Source: Microbacterium sp. LWS13-1.2
GTDB lineage: Bacteria; Actinomycetota; Actinomycetes; Actinomycetales; Microbacteriaceae
Length of the DNA stretch: 64,000 nucleotides
Direction: 5' to 3'
Assembly: GCF_040144835.1 (NCBI RefSeq)
Contig: NZ_CP151632.1
Coordinates: forward strand, 4,092,001 to 4,156,000
Shown here: one piece after another, positions 10,935 through 19,077 of the stretch
How the letters are laid out: every line of letters begins with the position of its first letter
Numbering within the stretch: the stretch's first letter is position 1
Notes under the pieces: generated by a model
Told to the model about the DNA's origin: nothing
Databases searched by the model: none
Seen by the model: the letters and a program-made list of their open reading frames with translations, nothing else
Made by a program: the position numbers and the translations under genes

Positions 10935-12392
10935 ATGGAGTTCTACGGCGAAACACCCGACGTCGACCTGACCTATTCTGACGTCTTCCTCGTTCCGCGG
11001 CGTTCGGCGATCACCAGTCGCCTCGACGTCGACCTCTCGCCCGGCGACGGCACGACGGCGACGCTTCCGCTCGTGTCGGCCAACATGAACTCCGTCACCG
11101 GCGCCCGCCTGGCTGCCACGCTCGCACGCCGGGGCGGACTCGGCGTGCTGCCTCAGGACATGCCGCTGCAGGAGCTCGACGCCGCCATCCGCTGGGTGAA
11201 GGCGCAGCCGGTCGAGTGGGACACGCCCATGGTCCTGCCCCCGGACGCGACCGTCGCCGACGCCGCGCGGCTGCTCCCCGCCACCGACGGGCACGGCATC
11301 GTGGTGGCCGACGCCTCCGCGGCACACGTCGATGCTGACGACATCCTCGGCATCGTGCCGGCGACCCGGCTGGGCACGGCCCTGCCCGACGCGCGCCTCG
11401 GCGATCTCGCGCGCGGGCGGGGTGCATCCGTCGACGCCGACGACATCGAGGGCGCGCGCCACGCGTTCGACGTCATCGTCGCAGCCGAGGCCGAGACGGT
11501 GGCCGTGTTGCACCACGGCCACCTCGTCGGCACGCTCTCGCGTCGCAGCGCCCTGCGCTCGACGCTGTACCGGCCCGCCGTCGACGCCTCGGGACGCCTG
11601 ATCGTCGCTGCGGCGATCGGGATCAACGGCGATGTCGCGGCGAAGGCGCAGGCGCTGGCCGCGGCCGGTGTCGACGTGCTCGTCGTCGACACGGCGCACG
11701 GCCACCAGGAGGGCATGCTGCGGGCGCTGCGCACCGTCGCCGACCTCGACCTCGGCATCCCGATCGCCGCCGGCAACGTCGTGACCGCCGAAGGCGTGCA
11801 CGACCTGGTCACCGCCGGCGCGACGATCCTCAAAGTCGGCGTCGGACCCGGCGCGATGTGCACGACCCGCATGATGACGGCGGTGGGACGGCCCCAGTTC
11901 TCCGCGGTCCTCGAGACCGCCGAGGCCGCACGGGTCATGGGCGCGCACGTGTGGGCGGACGGCGGCGTGCGGTACCCCCGCGACGTGGCGCTCGCGCTGG
12001 CCGCGGGCGCGGCATCCGTCATGATCGGCTCGTGGTTCGCCGGCACCATCGAGGCTCCCGGAGAGCTGCAGGTCGACGACGCCGGCCGCGCCTACAAGGA
12101 ATCGTGGGGCATGGCCTCGACGAAGGCGGTCCACGATCGGTTCGGACGCCTCGACCCGTACGAGCTCGCCCGCAAGGAGCTGTTCGCCGAGGGGATCTCG
12201 TCGTCGAGGATCTACCTCGACCCGCTGCGTCCGGGACTCGAGGACCTGCTCGACATGATCACCTCGGGTGTGCGGTCGTCGTTCACCTACGCCGGCGCAT
12301 CGACCGTCGCCGAGTTCCGTGACCGCGCCCTCGTCGGCCTGCAGTCCGCCGCCGGCTACGAAGAGGGCAAGGCGCTCCCCGTCAGCTGGTGA
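10935..12392 (+). CDS. guaB1: GuaB1-family IMP dehydrogenase-related protein (probable GMP reductase)
   Basis: A 485-residue member of the IMPDH/GMP-reductase family. An (alpha/beta)8 barrel is interrupted by a CBS pair at about 95-205. The catalytic cysteine is C309 in GVGPGAMCTTR, and WADGGVRYPRDV carries the phosphate-binding residues. The actinobacterial GuaB1 branch acts as a GMP reductase in purine salvage in characterised examples; that function is inferred here from the branch. ATG 10935 is preferred over TTG 10926 because TACCCT at 10921-10926 lies eight bases upstream of it and the family begins MEFYG. It is divergent from kgd. Confidence 0.88.
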   Translation: MEFYGETPDVDLTYSDVFLVPRRSAITSRLDVDLSPGDGTTATLPLVSANMNSVTGARLAATLARRGGLGVLPQDMPLQELDAAIRWVKAQPVEWDTPMVLPPDATVADAARLLPATDGHGIVVADASAAHVDADDILGIVPATRLGTALPDARLGDLARGRGASVDADDIEGARHAFDVIVAAEAETVAVLHHGHLVGTLSRRSALRSTLYRPAVDASGRLIVAAAIGINGDVAAKAQALAAAGVDVLVVDTAHGHQEGMLRALRTVADLDLGIPIAAGNVVTAEGVHDLVTAGATILKVGVGPGAMCTTRMMTAVGRPQFSAVLETAEAARVMGAHVWADGGVRYPRDVALALAAGAASVMIGSWFAGTIEAPGELQVDDAGRAYKESWGMASTKAVHDRFGRLDPYELARKELFAEGISSSRIYLDPLRPGLEDLLDMITSGVRSSFTYAGASTVAEFRDRALVGLQSAAGYEEGKALPVSW

Positions 12393-12514
12393 ACACGACG
12401 GCGGGGTGAACCACTCCGCCGGACGACGCGGGGACTCATCGGTCGGTCTGACGCGTGCTGGCGCCCGGCGGCGAGGGGTGGCAGCCGACCGGTCGGACTG
12501 CGGAACGCCTGCCG

Positions 12515-12520
12515 TAGACT
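12515..12520 (+). promoter_or_regulatory. -10 element for leader peptide/CNNM operon
   Basis: TAGACT at 12515-12520 matches the TAnnnT -10 seen across this window. The expected transcription start (about 12527) lies four bases before the ATG of the 23-codon leader ORF at 12531, so that ORF would be the first thing translated on the CNNM message. No convincing -35 hexamer is visible. Confidence 0.6.
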
Positions 12521-12530
12521 TGTCGGCACG

Positions 12531-12602
12531 ATGGACGACCCCCCTAGTTGCAGACCCTCGCCCCACCGACCCGCCTCCCGTTCGATCGGGGGTGATGCGT
12601 GA
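12531..12602 (+). CDS. Putative 23-residue Asp/Pro leader peptide upstream of CNNM genes
   Basis: ATG 12531 opens a 23-codon frame beginning MDDPPS, with five prolines and three aspartates in 23 residues; its TGA (12600-12602) overlaps the ATG of the first CNNM gene (TGATG). It uses AGT and AGA codons that are rare in this genome. The run of six C at 12539-12544, inside the first Pro codons, is complementary to GGGGG at 12588-12592, 9-13 bases before the CNNM start. Ribosome position on the leader could therefore expose or hide that ribosome-binding site. Acidic/proline leaders sense low magnesium in enterobacteria; this function is an analogy here, not demonstrated. Confidence 0.45.
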   Translation: MDDPPSCRPSPHRPASRSIGGDA

Positions 12603-13933
12603 TGGATTACGTCATGTTGGGCGTGGGGCTTCTGCTCACGATCGGGACCGGCCTGTTCGTGGCGAGCGAGTTCGCGCTCGTCAACCTCGACCGGGCTGAT
12701 CTCGAATCCCGTCAGGAGGCGGGTGAGACCCGTCTCTCGCTCACGATCAGCGCGCTGCGCATCACGTCGACCCACCTCTCGAGCGCGCAGCTCGGCATCA
12801 CGCTGACCACGCTCCTCACCGGTTACACGATGGAGCCGGCGATCTCGAACCTGCTCGCACCCGTATTCGACGCGTGGGGCATCCCGCCCGGCGTCTCGCG
12901 ACCGCTGGCCGCGATCATCGGCGTCTCGATCGCGACGGTGTTCTCGATGATCATCGGCGAGCTCGTCCCCAAGAACTTCGCGCTCGCCATCCCGCGGCAG
13001 ACCGCCAAGCTCGTGATGCCGTTCCAAGTCGGGTTCACGACGGTGTTCCGTCCTGCCGTCGTGGTGCTCAACGGCAGCGCGAACGGCGTGCTGCGCGCGG
13101 TCGGCATCGAGCCGAAGGAGGAGCTCTCCGGTGCGCGGACGGCCGAGGAGCTGTCGAGCCTCGTCCGCCGCTCCGCCAGTGCGGGCGTGCTGGAGGAGGA
13201 CACCGCCTCGCTCCTCGACCGCAGCCTCACCTTCGCGCGATTGTCGGCAGCCGACGTCATGACGCCCCGGCCGAGCATCCACGCGCTCGCCGCCGACGAC
13301 TCCGCCGAGGATGTCATCCAGCTGGCCAGACGCACCGGGCACAGCCGCTTCCCCGTGTACGGCGAGTCCATGGACGACATCACCGGCATCGTGCATCTCA
13401 AGGCGGCCGTGGGCGTGCCCCGCGAGCGCCGCGCCGACGTGCCCGCCGCCGCGCTCGCGACCGAGCCGCTGCGCTTCCCCGAGGCGGTCCACCTCGATGT
13501 GCTCATGTCCGAGCTGCGCGCCCGCGGCTATCAGATGGCCGTGGTCGTCGACGAGTACGGCGGCACCGCGGGCGTCGTCACTCTCGAAGACCTCGTCGAG
13601 GAGATCGTCGGCGAGGTGCTCGACGAGCACGACCGTCGCCGCGCGGGCATCGTGCGCGTCGAAGACACCGTCATCTTCCCCGGCGAGCTGCGCCCCGATG
13701 AGGTGCGCGATCGCACCGGCATCCGCATCCCCGAGGGCGACGTGTACGACACCGTGGGCGGCTACATCATGAGCGTGCTCGAACGCATCCCGGTCGCCGG
13801 CGACACCGTCGAGATCGAGGACGGCGCCCTCGAGGTCCAGCGCATGGAAGGACGACGGGTGGACCGCGTCCGGTTCACGCCGACTCCGATGCCGCACGAG
13901 GACGCGGCGATCGAGGCAGGTGATCGCCGATGA
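12602..13933 (+). CDS. CNNM/CorC-HlyC family membrane protein (DUF21-CBS-CorC_HlyC)
   Basis: A 443-residue membrane protein. The N-terminal DUF21 domain (about 1-200) has three to four membrane segments and the family sequence FVASEFALVNLDRADLE. A CBS pair follows at about 215-335 (SRFPVYGESMDDITGIVHLK, VVDEYGGTAGVVTLEDLVEE), then a CorC_HlyC domain to the end. Bacterial CNNM homologues export Mg2+ or affect Mg/Co homeostasis. ATG 12602 overlaps the leader-peptide stop; GTG 12599 is also possible. The stop overlaps a shorter paralogue (ATGA), so the pair is an operon and may form a heteromeric transporter. Confidence 0.9.
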   Translation: MDYVMLGVGLLLTIGTGLFVASEFALVNLDRADLESRQEAGETRLSLTISALRITSTHLSSAQLGITLTTLLTGYTMEPAISNLLAPVFDAWGIPPGVSRPLAAIIGVSIATVFSMIIGELVPKNFALAIPRQTAKLVMPFQVGFTTVFRPAVVVLNGSANGVLRAVGIEPKEELSGARTAEELSSLVRRSASAGVLEEDTASLLDRSLTFARLSAADVMTPRPSIHALAADDSAEDVIQLARRTGHSRFPVYGESMDDITGIVHLKAAVGVPRERRADVPAAALATEPLRFPEAVHLDVLMSELRARGYQMAVVVDEYGGTAGVVTLEDLVEEIVGEVLDEHDRRRAGIVRVEDTVIFPGELRPDEVRDRTGIRIPEGDVYDTVGGYIMSVLERIPVAGDTVEIEDGALEVQRMEGRRVDRVRFTPTPMPHEDAAIEAGDRR

Positions 13934-14988
13934 GCGACTGGGCCGGAATCGCCTGGCTGGTGGTGCTGCTCATCGCCAACGCCTTCTTCGTCGGCGCCGA
14001 GTTCGCCGTCATCTCGGCGCGCCGCTCGCAGATCGAGCCGCTCGCCGAGAAGGGATCGCGGTCGGCCAAGACCGCGCTGTACGCGATGGAGCACGCGACG
14101 CTGATGCTGGCGACGAGCCAGCTGGGCATCACGATCTGCTCGCTGCTAATCCTGAACGTCTCGGAGCCAGCCATCCACCACCTCCTGGCAGGGCCGCTAG
14201 GTCTCACCGGCTGGTCGGAGGCCGTCGTGGACGGTGTCGCGTTCGCGGTCGCACTCGTGCTGGTGTCGTACCTGCACGTCGTCTTCGGCGAGATGGTGCC
14301 CAAGAACCTCGCGTTCTCGGTGCCGGATCGCGCCGTCCTCATGCTCGCCACGCCGCTGGTGTGGGTGTCGAAGCTCTTCCATCCGATCATCGTGAGCCTC
14401 AATTGGATCGCCAACCACGTGGTGCGCCTGTTCCGAGTCGAGCCGAAGGACGAGGCCGCCTCGACCTTCACGCTCGAGGAGGTCGCGACGATCGTGAACC
14501 AGTCGCGCATCGAGGGGGTGCTCGCCGACACGGCCGGCACCGTGTCGGCCGCGCTGGAGTTCACCGACAAGAAGGCCACCGATGTCGCGGTGCCGCTGTC
14601 GCAGCTCGTGACGCTCCCCGAGACCACGACCCCTGCCGAGATCGAGCGCGCGGTCGCCAAGCACGGCTTCTCGCGCTACGTGATCGTCGACGAGGCGGGC
14701 GTGCCGGGCGGCTACGTCCACCTCAAAGACATCCTGCGGGCGGCGGAGGGGCCGGATGCCGCCACCGACGTGGCTCGCCCGATCCCGACCAAGCGCATCC
14801 ACCACATGGTGCCCGTGCTCGAGTCGACCGACCTCGAGGACGCGCTCGCTCTCATGCGGCGTGCCGGCCGTCACCTCGCCCAGGTGCGCGACGACGCCGG
14901 AGAGATCACCGCGGTGCTGTTCCTCGAGGACATCATCGAGGAGCTCATCGGAGAGGTGCAGGACGCGACCCGTCGTCGCGGCTTCTGA
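13930..14988 (+). CDS. CNNM/CorC family membrane protein, short paralogue without CorC_HlyC domain
   Basis: A 352-residue paralogue of the preceding gene. It has a DUF21 membrane domain (ANAFFVGAEFAVISARRSQ near residues 17-35; HVVFGEMVPKNLAFSVP near 115) and a CBS pair (GFSRYVIVDEAGVPGGYVHLK; IIEELIGEV at the end). The C-terminal CorC_HlyC domain of its neighbour is missing, so the two are not redundant in architecture. It begins inside the stop codon of that gene (ATGA). Mg2+ or divalent-cation efflux is the family-level expectation. A strong hairpin follows 11 bases after its stop. Confidence 0.88.
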   Translation: MSDWAGIAWLVVLLIANAFFVGAEFAVISARRSQIEPLAEKGSRSAKTALYAMEHATLMLATSQLGITICSLLILNVSEPAIHHLLAGPLGLTGWSEAVVDGVAFAVALVLVSYLHVVFGEMVPKNLAFSVPDRAVLMLATPLVWVSKLFHPIIVSLNWIANHVVRLFRVEPKDEAASTFTLEEVATIVNQSRIEGVLADTAGTVSAALEFTDKKATDVAVPLSQLVTLPETTTPAEIERAVAKHGFSRYVIVDEAGVPGGYVHLKDILRAAEGPDAATDVARPIPTKRIHHMVPVLESTDLEDALALMRRAGRHLAQVRDDAGEITAVLFLEDIIEELIGEVQDATRRRGF

Positions 14989-14999
14989 TCCACGACCAC

Positions 15000-15036
15000 G
15001 AGCGGATGCCGCGGCCCTGTGCCGCGGCATCCGCTC
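15000..15036 (+). terminator. Hairpin terminator after CNNM operon
   Basis: Perfect 15-bp arms GAGCGGATGCCGCGG (15000-15014) and CCGCGGCATCCGCTC (15022-15036) enclose a seven-base loop and are followed by a T-rich stretch at 15040-15047. It closes the CNNM operon. Confidence 0.85.
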
Positions 15037-15059
15037 ATCGTCTTCTTGGGTCTGCGCGG

Positions 15060-15124
15060 TTCGGGGCGCGGCGCGAACGCGTGGGGCGTGCGGCGTCCGC
15101 CCCGAACGCGCGCCGCGCGCCCCA
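15060..15124. repeat. GC-rich inverted-repeat element
   Basis: TTCGGGGC (15060-15067) pairs with GCCCCGAA (15099-15106), and the longer GGGGCGCGGCGCG at 15063-15075 is nearly complementary to 15109-15123 with two extra bases. These interleaved arms allow alternative folds. The element lies between the CNNM terminator and the convergent oxidoreductase and may stop the latter's transcript. No gene was found in 14989-15145. Confidence 0.5.
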
Positions 15125-15145
15125 AAACGGCCGAGCGCCGGCGGA

Positions 15146-16210
15146 TCAACGGCGGGCGCGGAGGTACTGCTTCGGCCAGTAGTCGATCTCGGCACCGAGC
15201 TCGTCGGCTGCGCGCAGTCCGTAGTGCGGGTCGCGCAGCCATTCGCGGCCGGCCATCACGGCGTCGGCGGCGTCGTCGGCGAGCACGCGCTCGGCGTGGG
15301 CCGCGTCGTCGATCATGCCGACGGCGTTCACCGGCACACCGGCCTCCCGGCGCACCCGTGCGGCGAGTTCGACCTGGTAGCCCGGGCCGGTCGTCAGCTT
15401 CTGGTGGGCGACGAGCCCACCGCTGGAGATGTCGAAGAAGTCGGCGCCGCGGTCCGCCGCCCATCGTGCAACGGTCGCCGTCTCGTCGGCATCCCAGCCG
15501 CCGTCGGCCCAGTCGGTGGCCGAGAACCGCACGATCACGGGAACGCCGGGAGCGGCATCCGTCACCGCGTCGAGCACCCGCAGCAGCAGCCGTGCGCGGT
15601 TCTCGAGCGAACCGCCGTACTCGTCGTCGCGCCGGTTCGACAGCGGGGACAGGAACTGGTGCAGCAGGTAGCCGTGGGCCCCGTGCAGCTCGAGCACCTG
15701 GAATCCGGCGGCGACGGCACGGCGTGCGGCGGACGCGAAATCGGCGACGATGCGATCGATGCCCGCATGGTCGAGAGCGAGCGGCTGGGCGAAGCCGTCG
15801 AACGGGATCGCCGACGGTGCGACGGTGCTCCAGCCGCCCTCGTCGGCCGCGACCGATCCGCGCCGGCCCGAGAACGGCCACCACGTCGACGCCTTGCGTC
15901 CCGCGTGGGCGAGCTGGACCCCGGCGACCGCGCCGCGGCTGCGGATCGCGGCGACGATCGGCGCCCACGCGTCGCGCTGCTCGTCGTTCCACAGTCCGGT
16001 GTCGTGCGGCGAGATCCGGCCCTCGGGCGACACTGCGGTCGCCTCGGCGACGATGAGGCCCGCACCGCCTGATGCGAACTGCGCGAGGTGGGTGTGATGC
16101 CACTCCTGCGGCACCCCGTCGATCGCGCTGTACTGGCACATCGGCGAGACCCAGAGGCGGTTGCGCACCGTCACGTCGCGCAGCGTGAGAGGGGTGAACA
16201 GGCGGGCCAT
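15146..16210 (-). CDS. NADH:flavin oxidoreductase, old yellow enzyme family (YqjM-like)
   Basis: A 354-residue FMN enzyme that reduces activated C=C bonds of enones and related electrophiles using NAD(P)H. C25 in SPMCQYS is the flavin-tuning cysteine of the YqjM class. H176 and H179 in ELHGAHGYLLHQFLSP bind the substrate carbonyl, and RRDDEYGGSLENR at about 195-207 is the family signature. The start at 16210 gives the typical MARLFTPLTLRDVTVRNR opening. It is divergent from nnrD. Its location near redox-stress genes fits detoxification, but the physiological substrate is unknown. Confidence 0.92.
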   Translation of the reverse strand: MARLFTPLTLRDVTVRNRLWVSPMCQYSAIDGVPQEWHHTHLAQFASGGAGLIVAEATAVSPEGRISPHDTGLWNDEQRDAWAPIVAAIRSRGAVAGVQLAHAGRKASTWWPFSGRRGSVAADEGGWSTVAPSAIPFDGFAQPLALDHAGIDRIVADFASAARRAVAAGFQVLELHGAHGYLLHQFLSPLSNRRDDEYGGSLENRARLLLRVLDAVTDAAPGVPVIVRFSATDWADGGWDADETATVARWAADRGADFFDISSGGLVAHQKLTTGPGYQVELAARVRREAGVPVNAVGMIDDAAHAERVLADDAADAVMAGREWLRDPHYGLRAADELGAEIDYWPKQYLRARR

Positions 16211-16251
16211 CGGGTCTCCGGATCGGATCGGGTGCGCGGTACTGTGACCAC

Positions 16252-17118
16252 ATGGTGAGGACGTGGACGCGCGCTGACACCGCTCGCGCCCTGCGGAGGC
16301 CAACGGCCGACGATGACAAGTATTCCCGAGGCGTGCTCGGCATGCGAACGGGCTCCCAGACATATCCGGGCGCGGCCGTGCTGGGCGTCGAGGCGGCCTG
16401 GCGCACGGGCCTCGGCATGGTGCGCTACCTCGGCCCCGACCGCCCGAGCGATCTGGTGCTCGCGCGCCGGCCAGAGACCGTGACGGCCGACGGGCGGGTT
16501 CAGGCGTGGGTGATCGGATCGGGAACGGATGCCGCGGTCCGCACCGCCGCCGACACCGACGCGCTGCGGAGCCTGCTGTCGGACACCGATCCGGTCGTCG
16601 TCGACGCAGGCGCGCTGGATCTCGCGGCCGAAGCCACCGCGCCGCGCATCCTCACGCCGCACGACCGCGAGCATGCGCGACTGCGCTCAGCACTCGGTCT
16701 CGGCCATGCGCCCGCCGACCGCGCAGCTGCGGCCCGCGAGACCGCCGAGGCCACGGGCGCCGTCGTGCTGCTGAAGGGCGCCGTCACCGTCGTGGTCGCC
16801 CCCGACGGATGGACCGCCACGATCGAGTCAGGAACCCCGTGGCTCGCCACCGCCGGCACCGGCGACGTGCTCGCCGGGGTCATCGGCGCCCTCGTCGCAG
16901 GCGCGGTGGCGCGGGACGAGCACACGGATGCCGCCGGGCTCGCGGCGATCGCGGCCTCGGGCGCGTGGCTGCACGGGCGGGCGGGCGCCATCGCGGCGAC
17001 GGGGGCGAGCATCGCCGGGTCGCCGAGTTCGCCGCCCTCGGGGGACGGGCCGATCACGGCGCTGGACGTCGCCGAGGCGCTTCCGCAGGCGGTGGCCGAG
17101 GTCCTCGCGCGGGGCTGA
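16252..17118 (+). CDS. nnrD: ADP-dependent NAD(P)H-hydrate dehydratase
   Basis: A 288-residue ribokinase-fold repair enzyme that dehydrates damaged NAD(P)HX back to NAD(P)H using ADP. KYSRGVLGMRTGSQTYPGAA near residues 23-42 and the anion-hole motif TAGTGDVLAGVIGALVA at about 202-218 are diagnostic. The NnrE epimerase domain, often fused at the N-terminus, is absent, so this is a stand-alone dehydratase. ATG 16252 follows TACTGT (16240-16245) by six bases, so the transcript is probably leaderless. The stop lies at the first unit of a 23-bp tandem array. Confidence 0.9.
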   Translation: MVRTWTRADTARALRRPTADDDKYSRGVLGMRTGSQTYPGAAVLGVEAAWRTGLGMVRYLGPDRPSDLVLARRPETVTADGRVQAWVIGSGTDAAVRTAADTDALRSLLSDTDPVVVDAGALDLAAEATAPRILTPHDREHARLRSALGLGHAPADRAAAARETAEATGAVVLLKGAVTVVVAPDGWTATIESGTPWLATAGTGDVLAGVIGALVAGAVARDEHTDAAGLAAIAASGAWLHGRAGAIAATGASIAGSPSSPPSGDGPITALDVAEALPQAVAEVLARG

Positions 17119-17372
17119 GCCACGGCGCCGGCCGCGGAGTGAGCCACGGCGCGACCGCGGAGTGAGCCACCGCGCGGCCGTGGAGTGAGCCGCGGCCTGG
17201 CCGCGACGCTGAACCGCTGCGCAGCCGCGCACTGAGCCGCGGCTCGACCGCCGACGCTGAACGCGGCGCGGCAAGGACGCTGAACGCGGCGCGGCAAGGA
17301 CGCTGAACGCGGCGCGGCAAGGACGCTGAACGCGGCGCGGCAAGGACGCTGAACGCGGCGCGGCCGCGTTCT
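17116..17372. repeat. 23-bp tandem repeat array (about 11 units)
   Basis: Eleven units of 23-25 bases, each starting TGAGCC or TGAAC, run from the nnrD stop codon to the next promoter. Units start at 17116, 17140, 17163, 17186, 17210, 17233, 17258, 17281, 17304, 17327 and 17350. The four units from 17258 to 17349 are identical 23-mers, while the earlier ones have drifted. The first TGA is the nnrD stop itself. The array occupies nearly the whole 276-base gap and should be length-variable between strains. Confidence 0.85.
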
Positions 17373-17394
17373 CGCGGCTCCCTAGGATGGTGGG

Positions 17395-18606
17395 GTGGCG
17401 CGACGGGCGGTGGTGTGGGCGGCTTTCGTCCTCGTGCATGCCGTGGTGATCTGGCTCGGTTTCGCGGCCGATCACGCCGCATCGTGGGACGTCGACCAGC
17501 TGTACCGGTGGTGGGCGGGACGCACCCTGATGGGTGGGGCCATCCCGGGCATCACCGAGGAGTGGGTCTACCCGCCGCCGGCGCTCCTGCCGATCCTCCT
17601 GGTCGGCGCCTTCAGCGGCCTCGTGGACTACACGCTCGGGTGGGGGCTGCTCGTCACGGCGCTCGACGCGGCGGCGTTCGCGGTGCTGCTCGGGAACGCC
17701 AGGTCACGCGGCCGCCTGGTCGCCGCCTGGTTCTGGCTCGCCGCCATCCTGGCCCTCGGCGGTGTGGGCATGTTCCGGCTCGACGCGGTCACCGTGCCGC
17801 TGGCCGTCGCCGGCGGGCTGTGGCTCGTCGGCCGGCCGTGGCTCGGGTCGGCGCTCCTCGCCGTCGCCACCTGGATCAAGGTCTGGCCGGCGGCGCTGCT
17901 CGCTTCGGCTGTGATCGCGGTTCGGCGACGGTCGGCCGTCGTCGGTGGTGTCGCGATCGTCTCGGCCGTCGTGGTGATCGCCGCACTGCTGGCCGGTGGT
18001 GGCGGCCACCTGCTCGGCTTCGTCGGCGACCAGACCTCCCGGGGTCTTCAGATCGAGGCTCCGGTCAGCACGGTGTACATGATGCTCGCGGCGGCCGGCG
18101 TGCCGGACGCGACGATCTTCTACGATCGGGACCTGATCACCTTCCAGGTGACCGGCCCCGGCGTGGACCCGGTGATCGCCGTCATGACGCCCGTGCTCAT
18201 CGCGGGGATGCTGGCGATCGCGGCGGTCGGGGCCGTCAAGGCGTGGCGGGGAGCGTCGTTCGTCGCGCTGTTCCCGCCGCTCGCCGCCGCACTCGTCCTC
18301 GGGTTCATCGTGCTCAACAAGGTCGGCTCGCCCCAGTACATGACGTGGCTCGTGGCGCCCGTCGTCGCCGGGCTCGTCCTCCAGGTGCGGCGCTGGCGGC
18401 GGCCGGCGGTGCTGACGCTCGTGATCCTGGCGCTCACACAGCTGATCTTCCCCGTCTGGTACGACGCGATCCTGACGCTCATGCCCGCGGCGGTGGCGCT
18501 GCTCGTCGTGCGTAACGTGCTGCTCGTTGGCCTGTTCGCCTGGGTCGTGGTGCGCCTGGCGCGGGTGCGCGTGCGCCGGCCGGTGCTGCTGCGCGTGCCA
18601 GAGTAG
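17395..18606 (+). CDS. GT87-family integral membrane glycosyltransferase (DUF2029-like)
   Basis: A 403-residue protein with about ten predicted membrane segments. The extracytoplasmic loop after the first helix (HAASWDVDQLYRWWAG, EEWVYPPPALL) carries acidic residues and the YPPP motif typical of GT87 polyprenyl-phosphate-mannose-dependent transferases, which build envelope glycans such as lipomannan-type polymers. The start is GTG 17395, six bases after TAGGAT (17383-17388). VGSPQYMTWLVAPV near residue 305 is a further conserved patch. Donor and acceptor cannot be told. It stands alone between the repeat array and a thiamine-binding protein gene. Confidence 0.78.
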   Translation: MARRAVVWAAFVLVHAVVIWLGFAADHAASWDVDQLYRWWAGRTLMGGAIPGITEEWVYPPPALLPILLVGAFSGLVDYTLGWGLLVTALDAAAFAVLLGNARSRGRLVAAWFWLAAILALGGVGMFRLDAVTVPLAVAGGLWLVGRPWLGSALLAVATWIKVWPAALLASAVIAVRRRSAVVGGVAIVSAVVVIAALLAGGGGHLLGFVGDQTSRGLQIEAPVSTVYMMLAAAGVPDATIFYDRDLITFQVTGPGVDPVIAVMTPVLIAGMLAIAAVGAVKAWRGASFVALFPPLAAALVLGFIVLNKVGSPQYMTWLVAPVVAGLVLQVRRWRRPAVLTLVILALTQLIFPVWYDAILTLMPAAVALLVVRNVLLVGLFAWVVVRLARVRVRRPVLLRVPE

Positions 18607-18663
18607 GTCGGGGTCGCGCCACCGTCGTGGCTCCGCGACACCCCTCGAGAACCGGAGGTTCGA

Positions 18664-18990
18664 ATGCTCGTCGCCTTCTCCGTCGCCCCCAGCGGGACCG
18701 GCCGTGCCGACGGCTCGGTGCACGATGCCGTGGCCGCCGCCGTGCGGGTGGTCCGCGACAGCGGCCTGCCGCACCGCACGACGTCGATGTTCACCGAGAT
18801 CGAGGGGGAATGGGACGAGGTCTTCGACGTCGTAAAGCGGGCCACCGACGCCGTGGCGCCCTACGGCTCGCGGATCTCGCTCGTGCTCAAGGCCGACATC
18901 CGGCCCGGATACACGGGAGAGCTCGACGGCAAGATCGAGCGACTGGAAGCCGCGGTAGAGCGGCAGGAGGTCGACGGCGGGCTCGAGTAG
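18664..18990 (+). CDS. Thiamine-binding protein (MTH1187/YkoF-like, DUF77)
   Basis: A 108-residue protein of the MTH1187/YkoF family, which forms ferredoxin-like tetramers and binds thiamine in characterised members. The N-terminal strand LVAFSVAPSGTG and the central TTSMFTEIEGEWDEVFDVVKRA match the family. The start at 18664 is preceded by GAACCGGAGGTTCGA, with GGAGG at a suitable distance. It may handle thiamine or an intermediate in salvage, or act as a regulatory subunit; no thiamine gene lies next to it here. Confidence 0.82.
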   Translation: MLVAFSVAPSGTGRADGSVHDAVAAAVRVVRDSGLPHRTTSMFTEIEGEWDEVFDVVKRATDAVAPYGSRISLVLKADIRPGYTGELDGKIERLEAAVERQEVDGGLE

Positions 18991-19077
18991 AGGCCGGTCG
19001 CACCGCCGCGCCGTCTTATGCGACGTCGGGTGCCGAATCGATTCGACAGCGGGCGCGACCGCCGCTAGCGTGACGTG

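Noticed and set aside
6785..10981. A 1398-codon open frame on the plus strand opposite kgd
   Set aside because: It is antisense to a clear Kgd protein and results from third-position GC bias; its translation is Arg/Val/Leu/Asp-rich with no family features.
17116..17372. CRISPR-like array of 23-bp units
   Set aside because: Units are directly contiguous with no variable spacers and no cas genes are present; it is a minisatellite.
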